Positions 23,579-32,585 are shown, numbered from the stretch's first letter. The stretch: DNA of 64,000 bases from Pauljensenia sp018375675 (GCA_041432705.1 JAPWAE010000003.1:1-64000); one strand, 5' to 3'. Program-made: numbers and translations. The notes: generated by a model not told the origin, from the sequence alone.

Positions 23579-26326
23579 GTGAGCCAACTCCACGAGTCCC
23601 ATCCAGTCGTCGTCAACGGCCTGATTCCCCAGGTTCCCGACAACGATCCCCAGGAGACCGCTGAATGGGTTGAGTCCCTGTCCGGGCTCATCAACGAAAA
23701 GGGCGGCCCCCGCGCACGCTACATCCTGCTGCACATGCTGGACGAAGCACGCCGCAACGGCGTTCAGCTCCCCCAGGAATACACGACCCCCTACGTCAAC
23801 ACCATCCCCGTTGACCAGGAGCCGTACTTCCCCGGCGACGAAGCCATGGAGCGCGAATACCGCCGTTGGATCCGCTGGAACGCCGCCGTCCAGGTGACGC
23901 GCGCACAGCGCCCCGGCGTCAAGGTGGGCGGACACATCTCGTCCTACGCCTCGGTTGCCACCCTCTACGAGGTCGGCCTCAACCACTTCTTCCGCGGCAA
24001 GGACCACCCCGGCGGCGGCGACCACGTGTTCTTCCAGGGACACGCCTCCCCCGGCCCCTACGCCCGCGCGTTCCTCGAGGGGCGTCTCTCCGAAGAGCAG
24101 ATGGACGGTTTCCGTCAGCAGGTCTCCACGGAGCACGGCCTGCCCTCGTACCCGCACCCGCGCCAGCTCGATCACTTCTGGGAGTTCCCCACGGTCTCAC
24201 TCGGCCTGGGTCCCGCCGAGGCCATCTACCAGGCCTGGTTCGACCGTTACCTGCACATGAACGGCATCAAGGACACGTCGCAGCAGCACACGTGGGCCTT
24301 CATCGGCGACGGTGAGATGGACGAGCCCGAGTCCCGCGGCATGCTCCAGCTCGCCGCTCAGCAGCGCCTGGACAACCTGACCTTCGTCATCAACTGCAAC
24401 CTGCAGCGTCTCGACGGCCCGGTGCGCGGCAACGGCAAGATCATCCAGGAGCTCGAGGCGTTCTTCAAGGGCGCCGGCTGGAACGTCATCAAGGTCATCT
24501 GGGGCCGCGGCTGGGACCAGCTGCTTGCCGCCGACAAGGACGACGCCCTCGTCCACGTCATGAACGAGACCCTGGACGGCGACTACCAGACCTTCCGCGC
24601 GAACGACGGCGCCTACGTGCGTGAGCACTTCTTCGGCCGCGACCCGCGCACCAAGGAAATGGTCAAGAACTGGACCGATGAGCAGCTCTGGGAGCTCAAG
24701 CGCGGCGGCCACGACTACCGCAAGGTCTACGCCGCCTACAAGGCCGCCATGGACCACACCGGCCAGCCCACGGTCGTCCTCGCGCACACCATTAAGGGCT
24801 ACGCGCTGGGCACGCACTTCGCCGGCCGTAACTCGACGCACCAGATGAAGAAGCTGACGCTCGAGGACGCCAAGCAGCTGCGCGACCGCCTGCAGATCCC
24901 GATCACGGACGAGGAACTCGAGCGCGATCCCTACATGCCCCCGTACTACATGCCGCCGGCCGATCACCCGGCCCTGCAGTACATGAAGGAGCGCCGCGAG
25001 ATCCTCGGCGGTTGGGTGCCCGAGCGCCGCGCCGACCGTCAGCCGAAGCTTCCCGCCCTGCCCACGCGTCCCTTCGATGCGCTGTCCAAGGGCTCCGGCA
25101 AGCTCGAGGTCGCCACGACCATGGCCCTCGTGCGCCTCATCAAGGACCTCCTCAAGGACAAGGAGGTCGGCAAGTACTTCGTGCCGATCATCCCCGACGA
25201 AGCGCGCACCTTCGGTCTGGACGCGATCTTCCCGTCGGCGAAGATCTTCAACACGACAGGCCAGTCCTACACGCCCGTCGACGCGGACATGATGCTGTCC
25301 TACCGCGAATCCGAGCAGGGCCGTATCCTGCACACGGGCATCACCGAGGCCGGCTCGTCGGCCGCCTTCCAGGTCGTCGGCACGGCGTACGCCACGCACG
25401 ACCTGCCGATGGTGCCGATCTACATCTTCTACTCGATGTTCGGCTTCCAGCGCACCGGTGACCAGTTCTGGGCAGCCGGCGACCAGCTGACCAAGGGCTT
25501 CGTCATCGGTGCGACCGCCGGTCGCACGACGCTTGCGGGTGAGGGCCTGCAGCACATGGACGGCCACTCGCAGGTCCTGGCTGCCACCAACCACGCGTTC
25601 GTCTCCTACGACCCTGCCTACGCGTACGAAATCCGCTACATCATGGCCGACGGTCTCGAGCGTATGTACGGCGACGCGGGCGACCGCGATCCGAACGTCA
25701 TGTACTACATCACCGTGTACAACGAGCCGATCCACCAGCCGGCCGAGCCGGAGAACGTGGACGTCGAGGGCATCATCAAGGGTATTTACAACCTCGATGA
25801 GCACCAGAACTTCGGTGGCCCCAAGGCTCAGCTGCTCGCCTCCGGCGTGGGCGTGCCGTGGGCGCGCGAGGCCCGCGAGCTGCTGGCCCGCGACTGGGGT
25901 GTGGACGCCGCCGTGTGGTCCGTGACCTCGTGGAACGAGCTGCGTCGCGACGGTCTGGATGCCGAGGAGCACAACTTCCTGCACCCATCCGAGCCGCGCC
26001 GCACGCCCTACGTGTCGACGAAGCTCGCGGGTCGCGAGGGTCCGTTCGTGGCCTCCTCCGACTTCGACCGTATGCTGCCCGACCAGATCCGCCAGTGGGT
26101 CCCCGGTGACTACCACGTGCTCGGCGCGGATGGCTTCGGCTTCTCCGACACCCGTCGCGCGGCCCGTCGTTGGTACCACATCGACGCCGAGTCGATGGTC
26201 GTGCGCACGCTGGCTGCCCTGGCCGACAAGGGTCAGGTTGACCCGTCCGTCGTCCAGCAGGCGATCGAGAAGTACGACCTGTTCAACTACTCGATCCAGG
26301 GCAACGACCACGCTGGCGAGGAATGA
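23579..26326 (+). CDS. aceE: Pyruvate dehydrogenase E1 component, homodimeric type
   Basis: Thiamine diphosphate-dependent decarboxylase that converts pyruvate to an acetyl group on the lipoyl domain of E2, feeding acetyl-CoA. The 915-residue length matches the single-chain E1 of actinobacteria and gamma-proteobacteria. The thiamine-diphosphate motif begins at GDGEMDEPES and continues to NLTFVINCNLQRLDGPVRGN. Other family blocks are HIKGYALG-like AHTIKGYALG, the transketolase domain with MLSYRESEQGRILHTGITEAGS, and HMDGHSQV. The GTG at 23579 has GAAGG a few nt upstream; a longer frame upstream lacks support. E2 and E3 are not in the window. It ends in a strong hairpin. Confidence 0.96.
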   Translation: MSQLHESHPVVVNGLIPQVPDNDPQETAEWVESLSGLINEKGGPRARYILLHMLDEARRNGVQLPQEYTTPYVNTIPVDQEPYFPGDEAMEREYRRWIRWNAAVQVTRAQRPGVKVGGHISSYASVATLYEVGLNHFFRGKDHPGGGDHVFFQGHASPGPYARAFLEGRLSEEQMDGFRQQVSTEHGLPSYPHPRQLDHFWEFPTVSLGLGPAEAIYQAWFDRYLHMNGIKDTSQQHTWAFIGDGEMDEPESRGMLQLAAQQRLDNLTFVINCNLQRLDGPVRGNGKIIQELEAFFKGAGWNVIKVIWGRGWDQLLAADKDDALVHVMNETLDGDYQTFRANDGAYVREHFFGRDPRTKEMVKNWTDEQLWELKRGGHDYRKVYAAYKAAMDHTGQPTVVLAHTIKGYALGTHFAGRNSTHQMKKLTLEDAKQLRDRLQIPITDEELERDPYMPPYYMPPADHPALQYMKERREILGGWVPERRADRQPKLPALPTRPFDALSKGSGKLEVATTMALVRLIKDLLKDKEVGKYFVPIIPDEARTFGLDAIFPSAKIFNTTGQSYTPVDADMMLSYRESEQGRILHTGITEAGSSAAFQVVGTAYATHDLPMVPIYIFYSMFGFQRTGDQFWAAGDQLTKGFVIGATAGRTTLAGEGLQHMDGHSQVLAATNHAFVSYDPAYAYEIRYIMADGLERMYGDAGDRDPNVMYYITVYNEPIHQPAEPENVDVEGIIKGIYNLDEHQNFGGPKAQLLASGVGVPWAREARELLARDWGVDAAVWSVTSWNELRRDGLDAEEHNFLHPSEPRRTPYVSTKLAGREGPFVASSDFDRMLPDQIRQWVPGDYHVLGADGFGFSDTRRAARRWYHIDAESMVVRTLAALADKGQVDPSVVQQAIEKYDLFNYSIQGNDHAGEE

Positions 26327-26377
26327 TCGTCGCTAGGCCCGCGCTCCTCCATCGCGGTGCCCAGCGGTCATGAGAAT

Positions 26378-26412
26378 GAGGCCGGGGATCCCCACACGGG
26401 GTCCCCGGCCTC
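26378..26412 (+). terminator. Terminator of aceE (hairpin copy A)
   Basis: GAGGCCGGGGATCCCC pairs with GGGGTCCCCGGCCTC around ACAC, with one bulged T. It is followed by GTCATTTA. A near-identical hairpin lies after the next gene. Confidence 0.8.
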
Positions 26413-26476
26413 GTCATTTACGCCAAGCAATGGGATCGACGCTGCCTCTCCGCCGTATCCGGCACACAATAGACCC

Positions 26477-27046
26477 ATGCACGTTCCCTACGAAACCGAA
26501 AAGTTCTACTACGGCTTTCCTGTCTACATCCTGGCCTACCCGGACGACGCCGTCGGCGTCGGCATCACAACGGGTTCGTCGTCATACTCGCTGGGGCAGA
26601 TGGTCATGATCGGCTGCGACTCAACGACACATGCGGCGCGCTCGATCAAGCGCTCCGGCGTATGCTCCCTCAATCTGTTCGGTGCCGAGGCCATGGGTCT
26701 CTTCGAGTACGCGGGAACAGTCTCGGGCGGCGATAAGCTCCGCGACGCGCAAGTGCCTTCGAGCGATCACGACGGTATTCCCGTGCTCGACGGATCCCAG
26801 ATGAGCCTGCTGTGCCGCGTCCTGGAAGCCACGGACGACGGCACCTACACGCACTTCCGCTGCGAGATCACCGGGCGCCTGGTCGACTCCGCGCTGATCG
26901 ATGATCGCGGCCGCTTCCGCTACGAGGACCTGCGCACCGTGGAGTACGTGGGCGACGCGCGCAGGCGCATCTACCGGTACTTCTCGGACAGGGTGGAGCG
27001 TTTTGGCACTTTCGTGCGCTCGTTCAAGGAGTCTCTGCTCCCCTAG
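26477..27046 (+). CDS. Flavin reductase-like (FMN-binding split barrel) protein
   Basis: A 189-residue protein of the flavin reductase/flavoredoxin family, which binds FMN and transfers electrons from NAD(P)H or another donor. The N-terminal half has the pattern GFPVYILAYPD, GVGITTGSSSYSLGQMVMIGC and SIKRSGVCSLNLFG, matching the split-barrel core; the C-terminal half contains FRCEITGRLVDSALIDDRG. No specific substrate can be named. The ATG at 26477 has CACAAT exactly 6 nt upstream and no Shine-Dalgarno. Almost identical hairpins flank the gene on both sides. Confidence 0.75.
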   Translation: MHVPYETEKFYYGFPVYILAYPDDAVGVGITTGSSSYSLGQMVMIGCDSTTHAARSIKRSGVCSLNLFGAEAMGLFEYAGTVSGGDKLRDAQVPSSDHDGIPVLDGSQMSLLCRVLEATDDGTYTHFRCEITGRLVDSALIDDRGRFRYEDLRTVEYVGDARRRIYRYFSDRVERFGTFVRSFKESLLP

Positions 27047-27065
27047 CGACGCCGGCACGCAACGA

Positions 27066-27098
27066 AGGCCGGGGATCCACACGCGGGGTCCCCGGCCT
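27066..27098. terminator. Bidirectional terminator (hairpin copy B)
   Basis: AGGCCGGGGA pairs with TCCCCGGCCT between the convergent flavin reductase and aspA genes. It shares its core and its flank (CCTCGTCgtta) with the hairpin after aceE. Confidence 0.8.
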
Positions 27099-27121
27099 CG
27101 TCGTTAGCGCGCGTCAGGCGC

Positions 27122-28534
27122 TCAGTCTTCCTCGGTGCCCGCGTACTTCGGGTTCGCGAGGTTCTCGGGCGACAGAATGCGCTCGACTTCTTCCTCCGAC
27201 AGGAGCTCCATGTCGTGGATGACTTCGCGGACTGTCTTGCCCTCGGCTGCGGCGCGCTTGCCGACGACGTCGCCCAGGTGGTGACCAATCACGTCGTTGA
27301 AGTACGTGACGATACCGATCGAGTTCTCCACGTAGCCGCGGCACACCTCTTCGTTGGCAGTGATGCCGGTGATGCAGCGCTCGCGCAGCGTATCGCAGGC
27401 ATTCACGAGGAGGTTGATGGACTCGATGAGCGCCTGTGCGATCACGGGTTCCATGACGTTGAGCTGGAGCTGACCGGCCTCAGCCGCCATGGTGACGGTC
27501 TGGTCGTTGCCGATAACCTTGAAGCACACCTGGTTGACAACCTCCGGGATGACGGGGTTGACCTTGGCGGGCATGATCGACGAGCCAGCAGCCATCTTCG
27601 GCAGGTTGATCTCGTTGAGGCCGGCGCGGGGGCCGGAAGCCAGCAGACGCAGGTCGTTGCAGACCTTGGACAACTTGACGGCGCTGCGCTTGATCGTGGC
27701 GTGCATGGACACGTACGCGCCCGTGTCGGACGTGGCCTCGAGGAGGTTCGGCGAGCCGACGACGCGCGCACCCGTGATGCGACGCAGGTGGCGCACGACG
27801 ACCTGCTGGTAGCCGTCCGGGGTGTTCAGGCCGGTGCCGATGGCGGTTGCGCCGAGGTTGGTCTCCAGGAGCAGTTCGGCGTTGTTGACAAGGCGTTCGT
27901 CCTCCTCGCGCAGCGTGTGCGCGAAGGCGGAAAACTCGCTGCCAAGAGACATCGGGACGGCGTCCTGCAGCTGCGTGCGGCCCATAGTGAGAATGTGGCG
28001 GAACTCGGCGCCCTTCTCGTCGAAGGAGTCGGCGAGCTCGTCGATGGCCTTGCGCAGGCGGTTGACCTTGCGCCACAGGGCGATGCGGAAGGCCGTCGGA
28101 TACGCGTCGTTCGTGGACTGGGAACGGTTGACGTGATCGTTGGGGTTGATGATGTCGTAGCGGCCCTTCTCCTCCCCCAGGATCTCGAGCGCGAGGTTCG
28201 CAATGACCTCGTTCGCGTTCATGTTGACGGAAGTGCCGGCACCACCCTGGAACTGGTCGACGGGGAACTGGTCCATGCAGCGGCCGTTCTCAATGATCTC
28301 GTCGCAGGCTGCGATGATCGCCTCGGCCTTAGACGGCTTCATGGCCTTGAGCTGCATATTCGCCATGGCGCAGGCCTTCTTCACCTGCGCGAAAGCACGA
28401 ATCAGCTCGGGCGCTTCATTGATCGTGCGACCCGAGATCTGATAGTTCTCGATTGCTCGCAGCGTGTGGATGCCCCAGTACGCGTCCTTGGGTACTTCGC
28501 GGGTGCCGAGCAGATCTTCTTCGGTGCGGGTCAA
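27122..28534 (-). CDS. aspA: Aspartate ammonia-lyase
   Basis: Deaminates aspartate to fumarate and ammonia. The 470-residue product is of normal length and shows the superfamily signature GSSIMPAKVNPVIPE, the aspartase-type substrate loop GAGTSVNMNANEV, and NDHVNRSQSTND. These distinguish it from ArgH at the other end of the window. The start codon is TTG at 28534, supported by GGAAGGA 6 nt upstream. Fumarate hydratase is a related alternative, but the overall pattern fits aspartase better. It is convergent with the flavin reductase gene. Confidence 0.92.
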   Translation of the reverse strand: MTRTEEDLLGTREVPKDAYWGIHTLRAIENYQISGRTINEAPELIRAFAQVKKACAMANMQLKAMKPSKAEAIIAACDEIIENGRCMDQFPVDQFQGGAGTSVNMNANEVIANLALEILGEEKGRYDIINPNDHVNRSQSTNDAYPTAFRIALWRKVNRLRKAIDELADSFDEKGAEFRHILTMGRTQLQDAVPMSLGSEFSAFAHTLREEDERLVNNAELLLETNLGATAIGTGLNTPDGYQQVVVRHLRRITGARVVGSPNLLEATSDTGAYVSMHATIKRSAVKLSKVCNDLRLLASGPRAGLNEINLPKMAAGSSIMPAKVNPVIPEVVNQVCFKVIGNDQTVTMAAEAGQLQLNVMEPVIAQALIESINLLVNACDTLRERCITGITANEEVCRGYVENSIGIVTYFNDVIGHHLGDVVGKRAAAEGKTVREVIHDMELLSEEEVERILSPENLANPKYAGTEED

Positions 28535-28669
28535 CGTTGTTCCTTCCGTCTGTTCGCCGGCCGGTTCGTTCCGGCGGGTGCGCCTCCATGGTAGGCCCTG
28601 TAGGCCTGAAATTCCGGCACTTTACGAACATTGGAAGCGTCGTTGAAGCTCCGCTGACAAGGTCTTTCG

Positions 28670-29041
28670 TTAGTGATTGGACGCGGCGTCAGAAACGGCG
28701 TCGAGCAGATCCGCGAGCGTCACCCACTCCTCCACCTGGGAGTCGTTCAGCGTCACCTTCGCCTCGCGCTCCACGCGTGCGACGACGGCATAGAGGGACA
28801 CATCATCCATATCCAGATCGCCGCGCAGCGTCAGCTCTCCGCGCGCATCGGCAGGATCGAGCTCCGCCTCGTCGAGCACGGCCTCCATCGCTGCCTCGCG
28901 GGCACGATCCTGGGCGGTGTCGACCGCGCTTTCGGACGAGGCCGGGGCCGCGCCAGGTGCCTCGTCGGATGCATCGGGGTCGACCAGCTGCGCTAAGCCT
29001 GCACGCAGCTGGTCACCGAGGAGATCGGCGATAGAGCCCAT
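28670..29041 (-). CDS. Acyl-carrier-protein-like protein lacking the phosphopantetheine serine
   Basis: A 123-residue acidic protein. Its C-terminal half (LTLRGDLDMDDVSLYAVVARVE and on) follows the helix II-III pattern of acyl carrier proteins, but where ACPs have Asp-Ser-Leu it reads D-D-V, so no phosphopantetheine serine is present. The N-terminal half is an Ala/Glu/Asp-rich extension. The ATG at 29041 overlaps the DUF3145 stop (TGATG), so it is translationally coupled to that gene. In Streptomyces an acpP lies near the DUF3145 gene of the fab cluster; this may be its diverged relic. Function unknown. Confidence 0.65.
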   Translation of the reverse strand: MGSIADLLGDQLRAGLAQLVDPDASDEAPGAAPASSESAVDTAQDRAREAAMEAVLDEAELDPADARGELTLRGDLDMDDVSLYAVVARVEREAKVTLNDSQVEEWVTLADLLDAVSDAASNH

Positions 29042-29544
29042 CAGCCAACCCGGTTGTTGAGCCAACGCACGGGCGCACCGGCACCTGCGTGGCGGAAAGA
29101 TTCGAGTTCGTCATCCCAGGCCTGGCCGAGAGCCAGATCAAGCCCCTCACGCAGCTCCTCGTACGACGTGGCGGACTCCAGGGCCGCACGGATACGGTCC
29201 TCGGGCACGACGACGTTGCCGATGGTGTCCATCTGGGAGTGGAAAATACCGAGGGAGGGCGTGTGGCACCAGCGACCGCCGTCGCTCGAGGCCGTGGCCT
29301 CCTCCGTCACCTCGTAACGCAGGTGCTCCCACCCGCGCAGAGCGGACGCCAAACGGGCGCCCGAGCCGATCGGTCCGACCCACGAGAACTCGCAGCGAAC
29401 CATGCCCGGCGCCGCTTCCTGGTCCGACCACTGGAGGTGAACCTCCTGGCCGAGCGCGGTGCCCAGCGCCCACTCGATGTGCGGGCACAGAGCGGGCGGT
29501 GTTGAGTGCACGAAAAGTACACCGCGGGTGTATGACCCTCTCAT
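29041..29544 (-). CDS. DUF3145 family protein
   Basis: A 167-residue actinobacterial protein of unknown function. The start MRGSYTRGVLFVHSTP and the block HIEWALGTALG are typical of the family, which in Streptomyces sits directly after fabF in the fatty acid synthesis cluster. The ATG at 29544 has AGGAGGAACA in front. It heads a two-gene unit with the ACP-like protein. fabD, fabH and fabF are not found here. Confidence 0.85.
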   Translation of the reverse strand: MRGSYTRGVLFVHSTPPALCPHIEWALGTALGQEVHLQWSDQEAAPGMVRCEFSWVGPIGSGARLASALRGWEHLRYEVTEEATASSDGGRWCHTPSLGIFHSQMDTIGNVVVPEDRIRAALESATSYEELREGLDLALGQAWDDELESFRHAGAGAPVRWLNNRVG

Positions 29545-29655
29545 TGTTCCTCCTGTTGGCTTTGTCAGGATCGTCTTCCCCTACGCCCTAAACTGCCAAG
29601 AGTCGCAATGATCTGCGCCGAGACGACGCACACGATGTGGTTACAGAATAGTCGA

Positions 29656-29690
29656 ACGCGCCGGGGAATGCACTCCATTCCCCGGCGCGT
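29656..29690 (-). terminator. Terminator of proS-def
   Basis: A perfect 15-bp stem (ACGCGCCGGGGAATG with its complement) around CACTC, 24 nt past the def stop. The minus-strand tail is TCGACTATTCT. Confidence 0.85.
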
Positions 29691-29714
29691 CCACGCCTGC
29701 AAGAGGCCAGATGC

Positions 29715-30206
29715 TCAGAAGCCAGCGTTGCGAATGTCGCGCAGCGCCTTCTTTCGGGTCGCCCGATCGAGACGGTCGATGTAAATGTGGCCGTCCAGGT
29801 GGTCGCACTCGTGCTGGATGCACCGCGCCATGAGCTCCTCGCCCTCGACGACGACCTTCTTGCCGTCCAGGTCCGTGCCCTCGCAGCGCGCGTACCAGGC
29901 GCGCTCGGTCGGGTACCACAGCTCGGGAACCGACAGGCAGCCCTCGTCGCCGTCCTGGTACTCGTCCTCGCTCAGAGCAACGATGCGGGGGTTCAGCACG
30001 TAGCCGATTTCGCCGTCGATGTTCCAGGAGAAGGCGCGCAGGCTCACACCGATCTGGTTGGCGGCCAGGCCAGCGCGGCCGTCCATGTCGACACCCTCGA
30101 GGAGATCCTCGACGAGAGCCTTCACGTTCGGCGTGATCTCCGTGATGGGATCACACACGGTGCGCAGGACGGGGTCACCGATGATGCGGATGGGACGAAT
30201 AGCCAT
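29715..30206 (-). CDS. def: Peptide deformylase
   Basis: Removes the N-formyl group from nascent proteins so that methionine aminopeptidase (map, 11.7 kb) can act. The 163-residue product has all three family motifs: GLAANQIG, EGCLSVP with the metal-binding Cys, and QHECDHLDG with the HExxH ligands and the catalytic Glu. One nt separates its ATG from the proS stop, so the two are coupled. Confidence 0.97.
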   Translation of the reverse strand: MAIRPIRIIGDPVLRTVCDPITEITPNVKALVEDLLEGVDMDGRAGLAANQIGVSLRAFSWNIDGEIGYVLNPRIVALSEDEYQDGDEGCLSVPELWYPTERAWYARCEGTDLDGKKVVVEGEELMARCIQHECDHLDGHIYIDRLDRATRKKALRDIRNAGF

Positions 30207-30207
30207 G

Positions 30208-32016
30208 TCACTCCCCCTTCAGGGCCGCGGCGTGGATCTCGCGCAGGCGAGAGACGGCTTCCTCGACGGGCACGACGATGGTCTCGCCCGTGGCACGCAC
30301 GCGGATCTCCACCTCGCCGTCGACCAGCGAACGACCGACAACCAGGCCGAAGGGCACACCCACGAGCTCGTAATCCTTGAACTTCACGCCGGCGCTGACC
30401 TTACGGCGGTCGTCCACGAGGACGTCCAGACCGGCGGCGTCGAGCTGCTCGCCCAGCGACTGGGCGGTCTCGAAGACCTCATCGCCCTTACCGGTGGCCA
30501 GGACGTGCACGTCGAAGGGAGCAATCTGCGCGGGCCAGCTCAGGCCCTTGTCGTCGCAGTTGGCCTCGGCCAGGGCTGCCATGACGCGGGTAACGCCGAT
30601 GCCGTACGAGCCCATGGTGACGACCTGGGTCTTACCATTCTCGTCGAGGACGGTCAGGCCGAGCGCCTTGGCATACTTGCGGCCCAGCTGGAAGATGTGG
30701 CCAATTTCGATGCCGCGCTCCAGGTGGAGCGGGCCCGAGCCGTCGGGCGCCAGGTCACCTTCGCGCACCTCGGCGGCTTCGATCGTACCGTCGGCGGTAA
30801 AGTCGCGGCCCATGACCAGGTTCAGGACGTGACGCTGCTCGGCGTTCGCGCCCGTCACCCAGGCGGTGCCCTCGACCACGCGCGGATCCACCAGGTAGCG
30901 CACCGAACCGGAGGCGTTGCCCTCCTCGTCCACGACGCGCTTGGGCGAGTTCGGTCCGAGAACCGTGGGGCCGATGTAGCCGCGCACCAGCTCGGGGTGC
31001 GGCTCGAAGTCGGAGTCCGAGGCCATGTCGACCTCGGCGGGGGCCACGGCGGCCTCCAGGCGCTTCATGTCGACATCGCGGTCGCCAGGGACGCCCACGA
31101 CGAGGAGCTCGCGCTCGCCGTCCGGGTGCGTCAGCGTCACGACGACGTTCTTCAGCGTGTCGCCGGCGGTCCAGGGGCGGTCCTCGCGCGGGTACTGATC
31201 ATTGAGCAGATCAACAAGCGATTCGATCGTCGGAGCGTCGGGGGTGGGCACCTCGAGGGGCGCGGGCACGCCGGACGCATCCTGAGCCTCGGGCACGGGG
31301 GTGGTCACAGCCTCGGCGTTGGCGGCATAGCCACCCGGGGACGCCACGAAGGTGTCCTCGCCGATCGGCGAGGGGTGCAGGAACTCCTCGGAGCGCGAGC
31401 CGCCCATCGCACCGCTCATCGCGGAGACGATGACGTAGCGCAGGCCCAGGCGCTGGAAGATGCGCTCATAGGTGTCGCGCTCAGCCTGGTAAGAGGCGTT
31501 CAGACCCTCGTCGTCAATGTCGAAGGAGTAAGCGTCCTTCATCACGAACTCGCGGCCGCGGATCAGACCGGCGCGCGGGCGGGCCTCATCACGGTACTTC
31601 GTCTGGATCTGGTACAGGGTCGCGGGCAGGTCCTTGTACGAGGAGTACATGTCCTTGACGAGGAGCGTGAACATCTCCTCATGCGTGGGGGCCAGCAGGT
31701 AGTCGCCGCCCTTGCGATCGCTCAGCTTGAACAGGGTCGGGCCGTACTCCTCCCAGCGGTTCGTCGCCTTGTAGGGTTCGGCGGGGATCAGGCCCGGGAA
31801 GTGCACCTCCTGCGCGCCCATCGCGTCCATCTCCTCGCGGACGATGTCCTCGATCTTGCGCAGCGTGCGCAGGCCGAGAGGCAGCCACGTGTAGATGCCG
31901 GGCGCAGTGCGGCGAATGTAGCCGGCACGCACCAGAAGCTTGTGCGAGTTGACCTCGGCGTCGGCCGGGTCTTCACGCAGGGTTCGCAGGAAGAAAGTCG
32001 AGAGATTTCGAAGCAT
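30208..32016 (-). CDS. proS: Proline--tRNA ligase
   Basis: Class IIa synthetase that charges tRNA-Pro. The 602-residue bacterial-type enzyme has motif 1 near PLGLRTLRKIEDIVREEM, motif 2 TKYRDEARPRAGLIRGREF, the editing (INS) domain from roughly 220 to 400, motif 3 SYGIGVTRVMAALAE and the C-terminal anticodon-binding domain. The ATG at 32016 has TACTCT exactly 6 nt upstream and no Shine-Dalgarno, indicating a leaderless mRNA; an upstream start in the same frame is unlikely. def follows immediately. Confidence 0.96.
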   Translation of the reverse strand: MLRNLSTFFLRTLREDPADAEVNSHKLLVRAGYIRRTAPGIYTWLPLGLRTLRKIEDIVREEMDAMGAQEVHFPGLIPAEPYKATNRWEEYGPTLFKLSDRKGGDYLLAPTHEEMFTLLVKDMYSSYKDLPATLYQIQTKYRDEARPRAGLIRGREFVMKDAYSFDIDDEGLNASYQAERDTYERIFQRLGLRYVIVSAMSGAMGGSRSEEFLHPSPIGEDTFVASPGGYAANAEAVTTPVPEAQDASGVPAPLEVPTPDAPTIESLVDLLNDQYPREDRPWTAGDTLKNVVVTLTHPDGERELLVVGVPGDRDVDMKRLEAAVAPAEVDMASDSDFEPHPELVRGYIGPTVLGPNSPKRVVDEEGNASGSVRYLVDPRVVEGTAWVTGANAEQRHVLNLVMGRDFTADGTIEAAEVREGDLAPDGSGPLHLERGIEIGHIFQLGRKYAKALGLTVLDENGKTQVVTMGSYGIGVTRVMAALAEANCDDKGLSWPAQIAPFDVHVLATGKGDEVFETAQSLGEQLDAAGLDVLVDDRRKVSAGVKFKDYELVGVPFGLVVGRSLVDGEVEIRVRATGETIVVPVEEAVSRLREIHAAALKGE

Positions 32017-32096
32017 GCTCCAAGAGTACGGCACGCGAAGGCCCTGGGGCCACCGGCACAGCCGTGGAGCCCCTCATGGAAGCGTCAGCGACACTC

Positions 32097-32513
32097 TCAG
32101 ATGACCGCGCGGGCACCGAGCTCGCGCTCACGCGCGCCCGGGTGCGAGGCGTAGTAGCGGCGAGCCATCCAGCCCGGGTAGGCCCACGCGGGAAGGCCCC
32201 CCAGGTAGAGGGCGCGCACGGCAACACCGACCATTGCAGCAAGGACGAGCGCGATGAGCATGCAGGTGCCTGCCGTGGCGAAGCCGGAGGCCTCACGGGC
32301 CACAAGGTCGCCCGTCAGGAACCACAGAAGGGAAAGGAAAGGCATGAGGGGCCACACAACAGCGGACAGCTCGCCAGCAGCATTTCCTCCACCGATCTCG
32401 AGGCGCACCGCCATGCGACGAGCGCTGACACCCAGACCGAGCCACGCCCACGCCCACACGGATGCGATGACGAGACCGACCAGTGCGATCAGAGCAGTGG
32501 AGTTGGCGACCAT
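32097..32513 (-). CDS. Small membrane protein of unknown function
   Basis: A 138-residue protein with three likely transmembrane helices (about 6-28, 50-70 and 83-110) and a basic, polar C-terminus (GWMARRYYASHPGARERE). I do not recognise a family. The start at 32513 is supported by GAAGGGGG a few nt upstream; the longer frame passes through the promoter. It follows the SRPBCC-like gene and has a -10 TAGTAT inside an inverted repeat upstream. Both may have envelope roles, but that is only context. Confidence 0.65.
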   Translation of the reverse strand: MVANSTALIALVGLVIASVWAWAWLGLGVSARRMAVRLEIGGGNAAGELSAVVWPLMPFLSLLWFLTGDLVAREASGFATAGTCMLIALVLAAMVGVAVRALYLGGLPAWAYPGWMARRYYASHPGARERELGARAVI

Positions 32514-32539
32514 GCGTCCCCCTTCGGACAATGCAACAT

Positions 32540-32585
32540 CCCCGTTGGCGTTGCGTACAAGGCCGATACTACAACACCAACGGGG
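32540..32585 (-). promoter_or_regulatory. Inverted repeat enclosing the promoter of the small membrane protein
   Basis: CCCCGTTGGCGTTG (32540-32553) and CAACACCAACGGGG (32572-32585) form 14-bp arms with a single mismatch. The 18-nt spacer contains the minus-strand -10 TAGTAT (32566-32571). It lies 36 nt after the stop of the upstream gene, so it can act as a terminator hairpin, an operator, or both. Confidence 0.55.

Noticed and set aside
24197..26311. A 704-codon open frame on the minus strand opposite aceE
   Set aside because: High-GC codon bias leaves long open frames antisense to real genes. It has no recognisable domain and no ribosome-binding site, and aceE on the other strand is complete and conserved.
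27122..28534. aspA as a second argininosuccinate lyase or fumarase
   Set aside because: The loop GAGTSVNMNANEV and the GSSIMPAKVNPV signature fit aspartase/fumarase class II rather than ArgH; the start and length fit aspartase.
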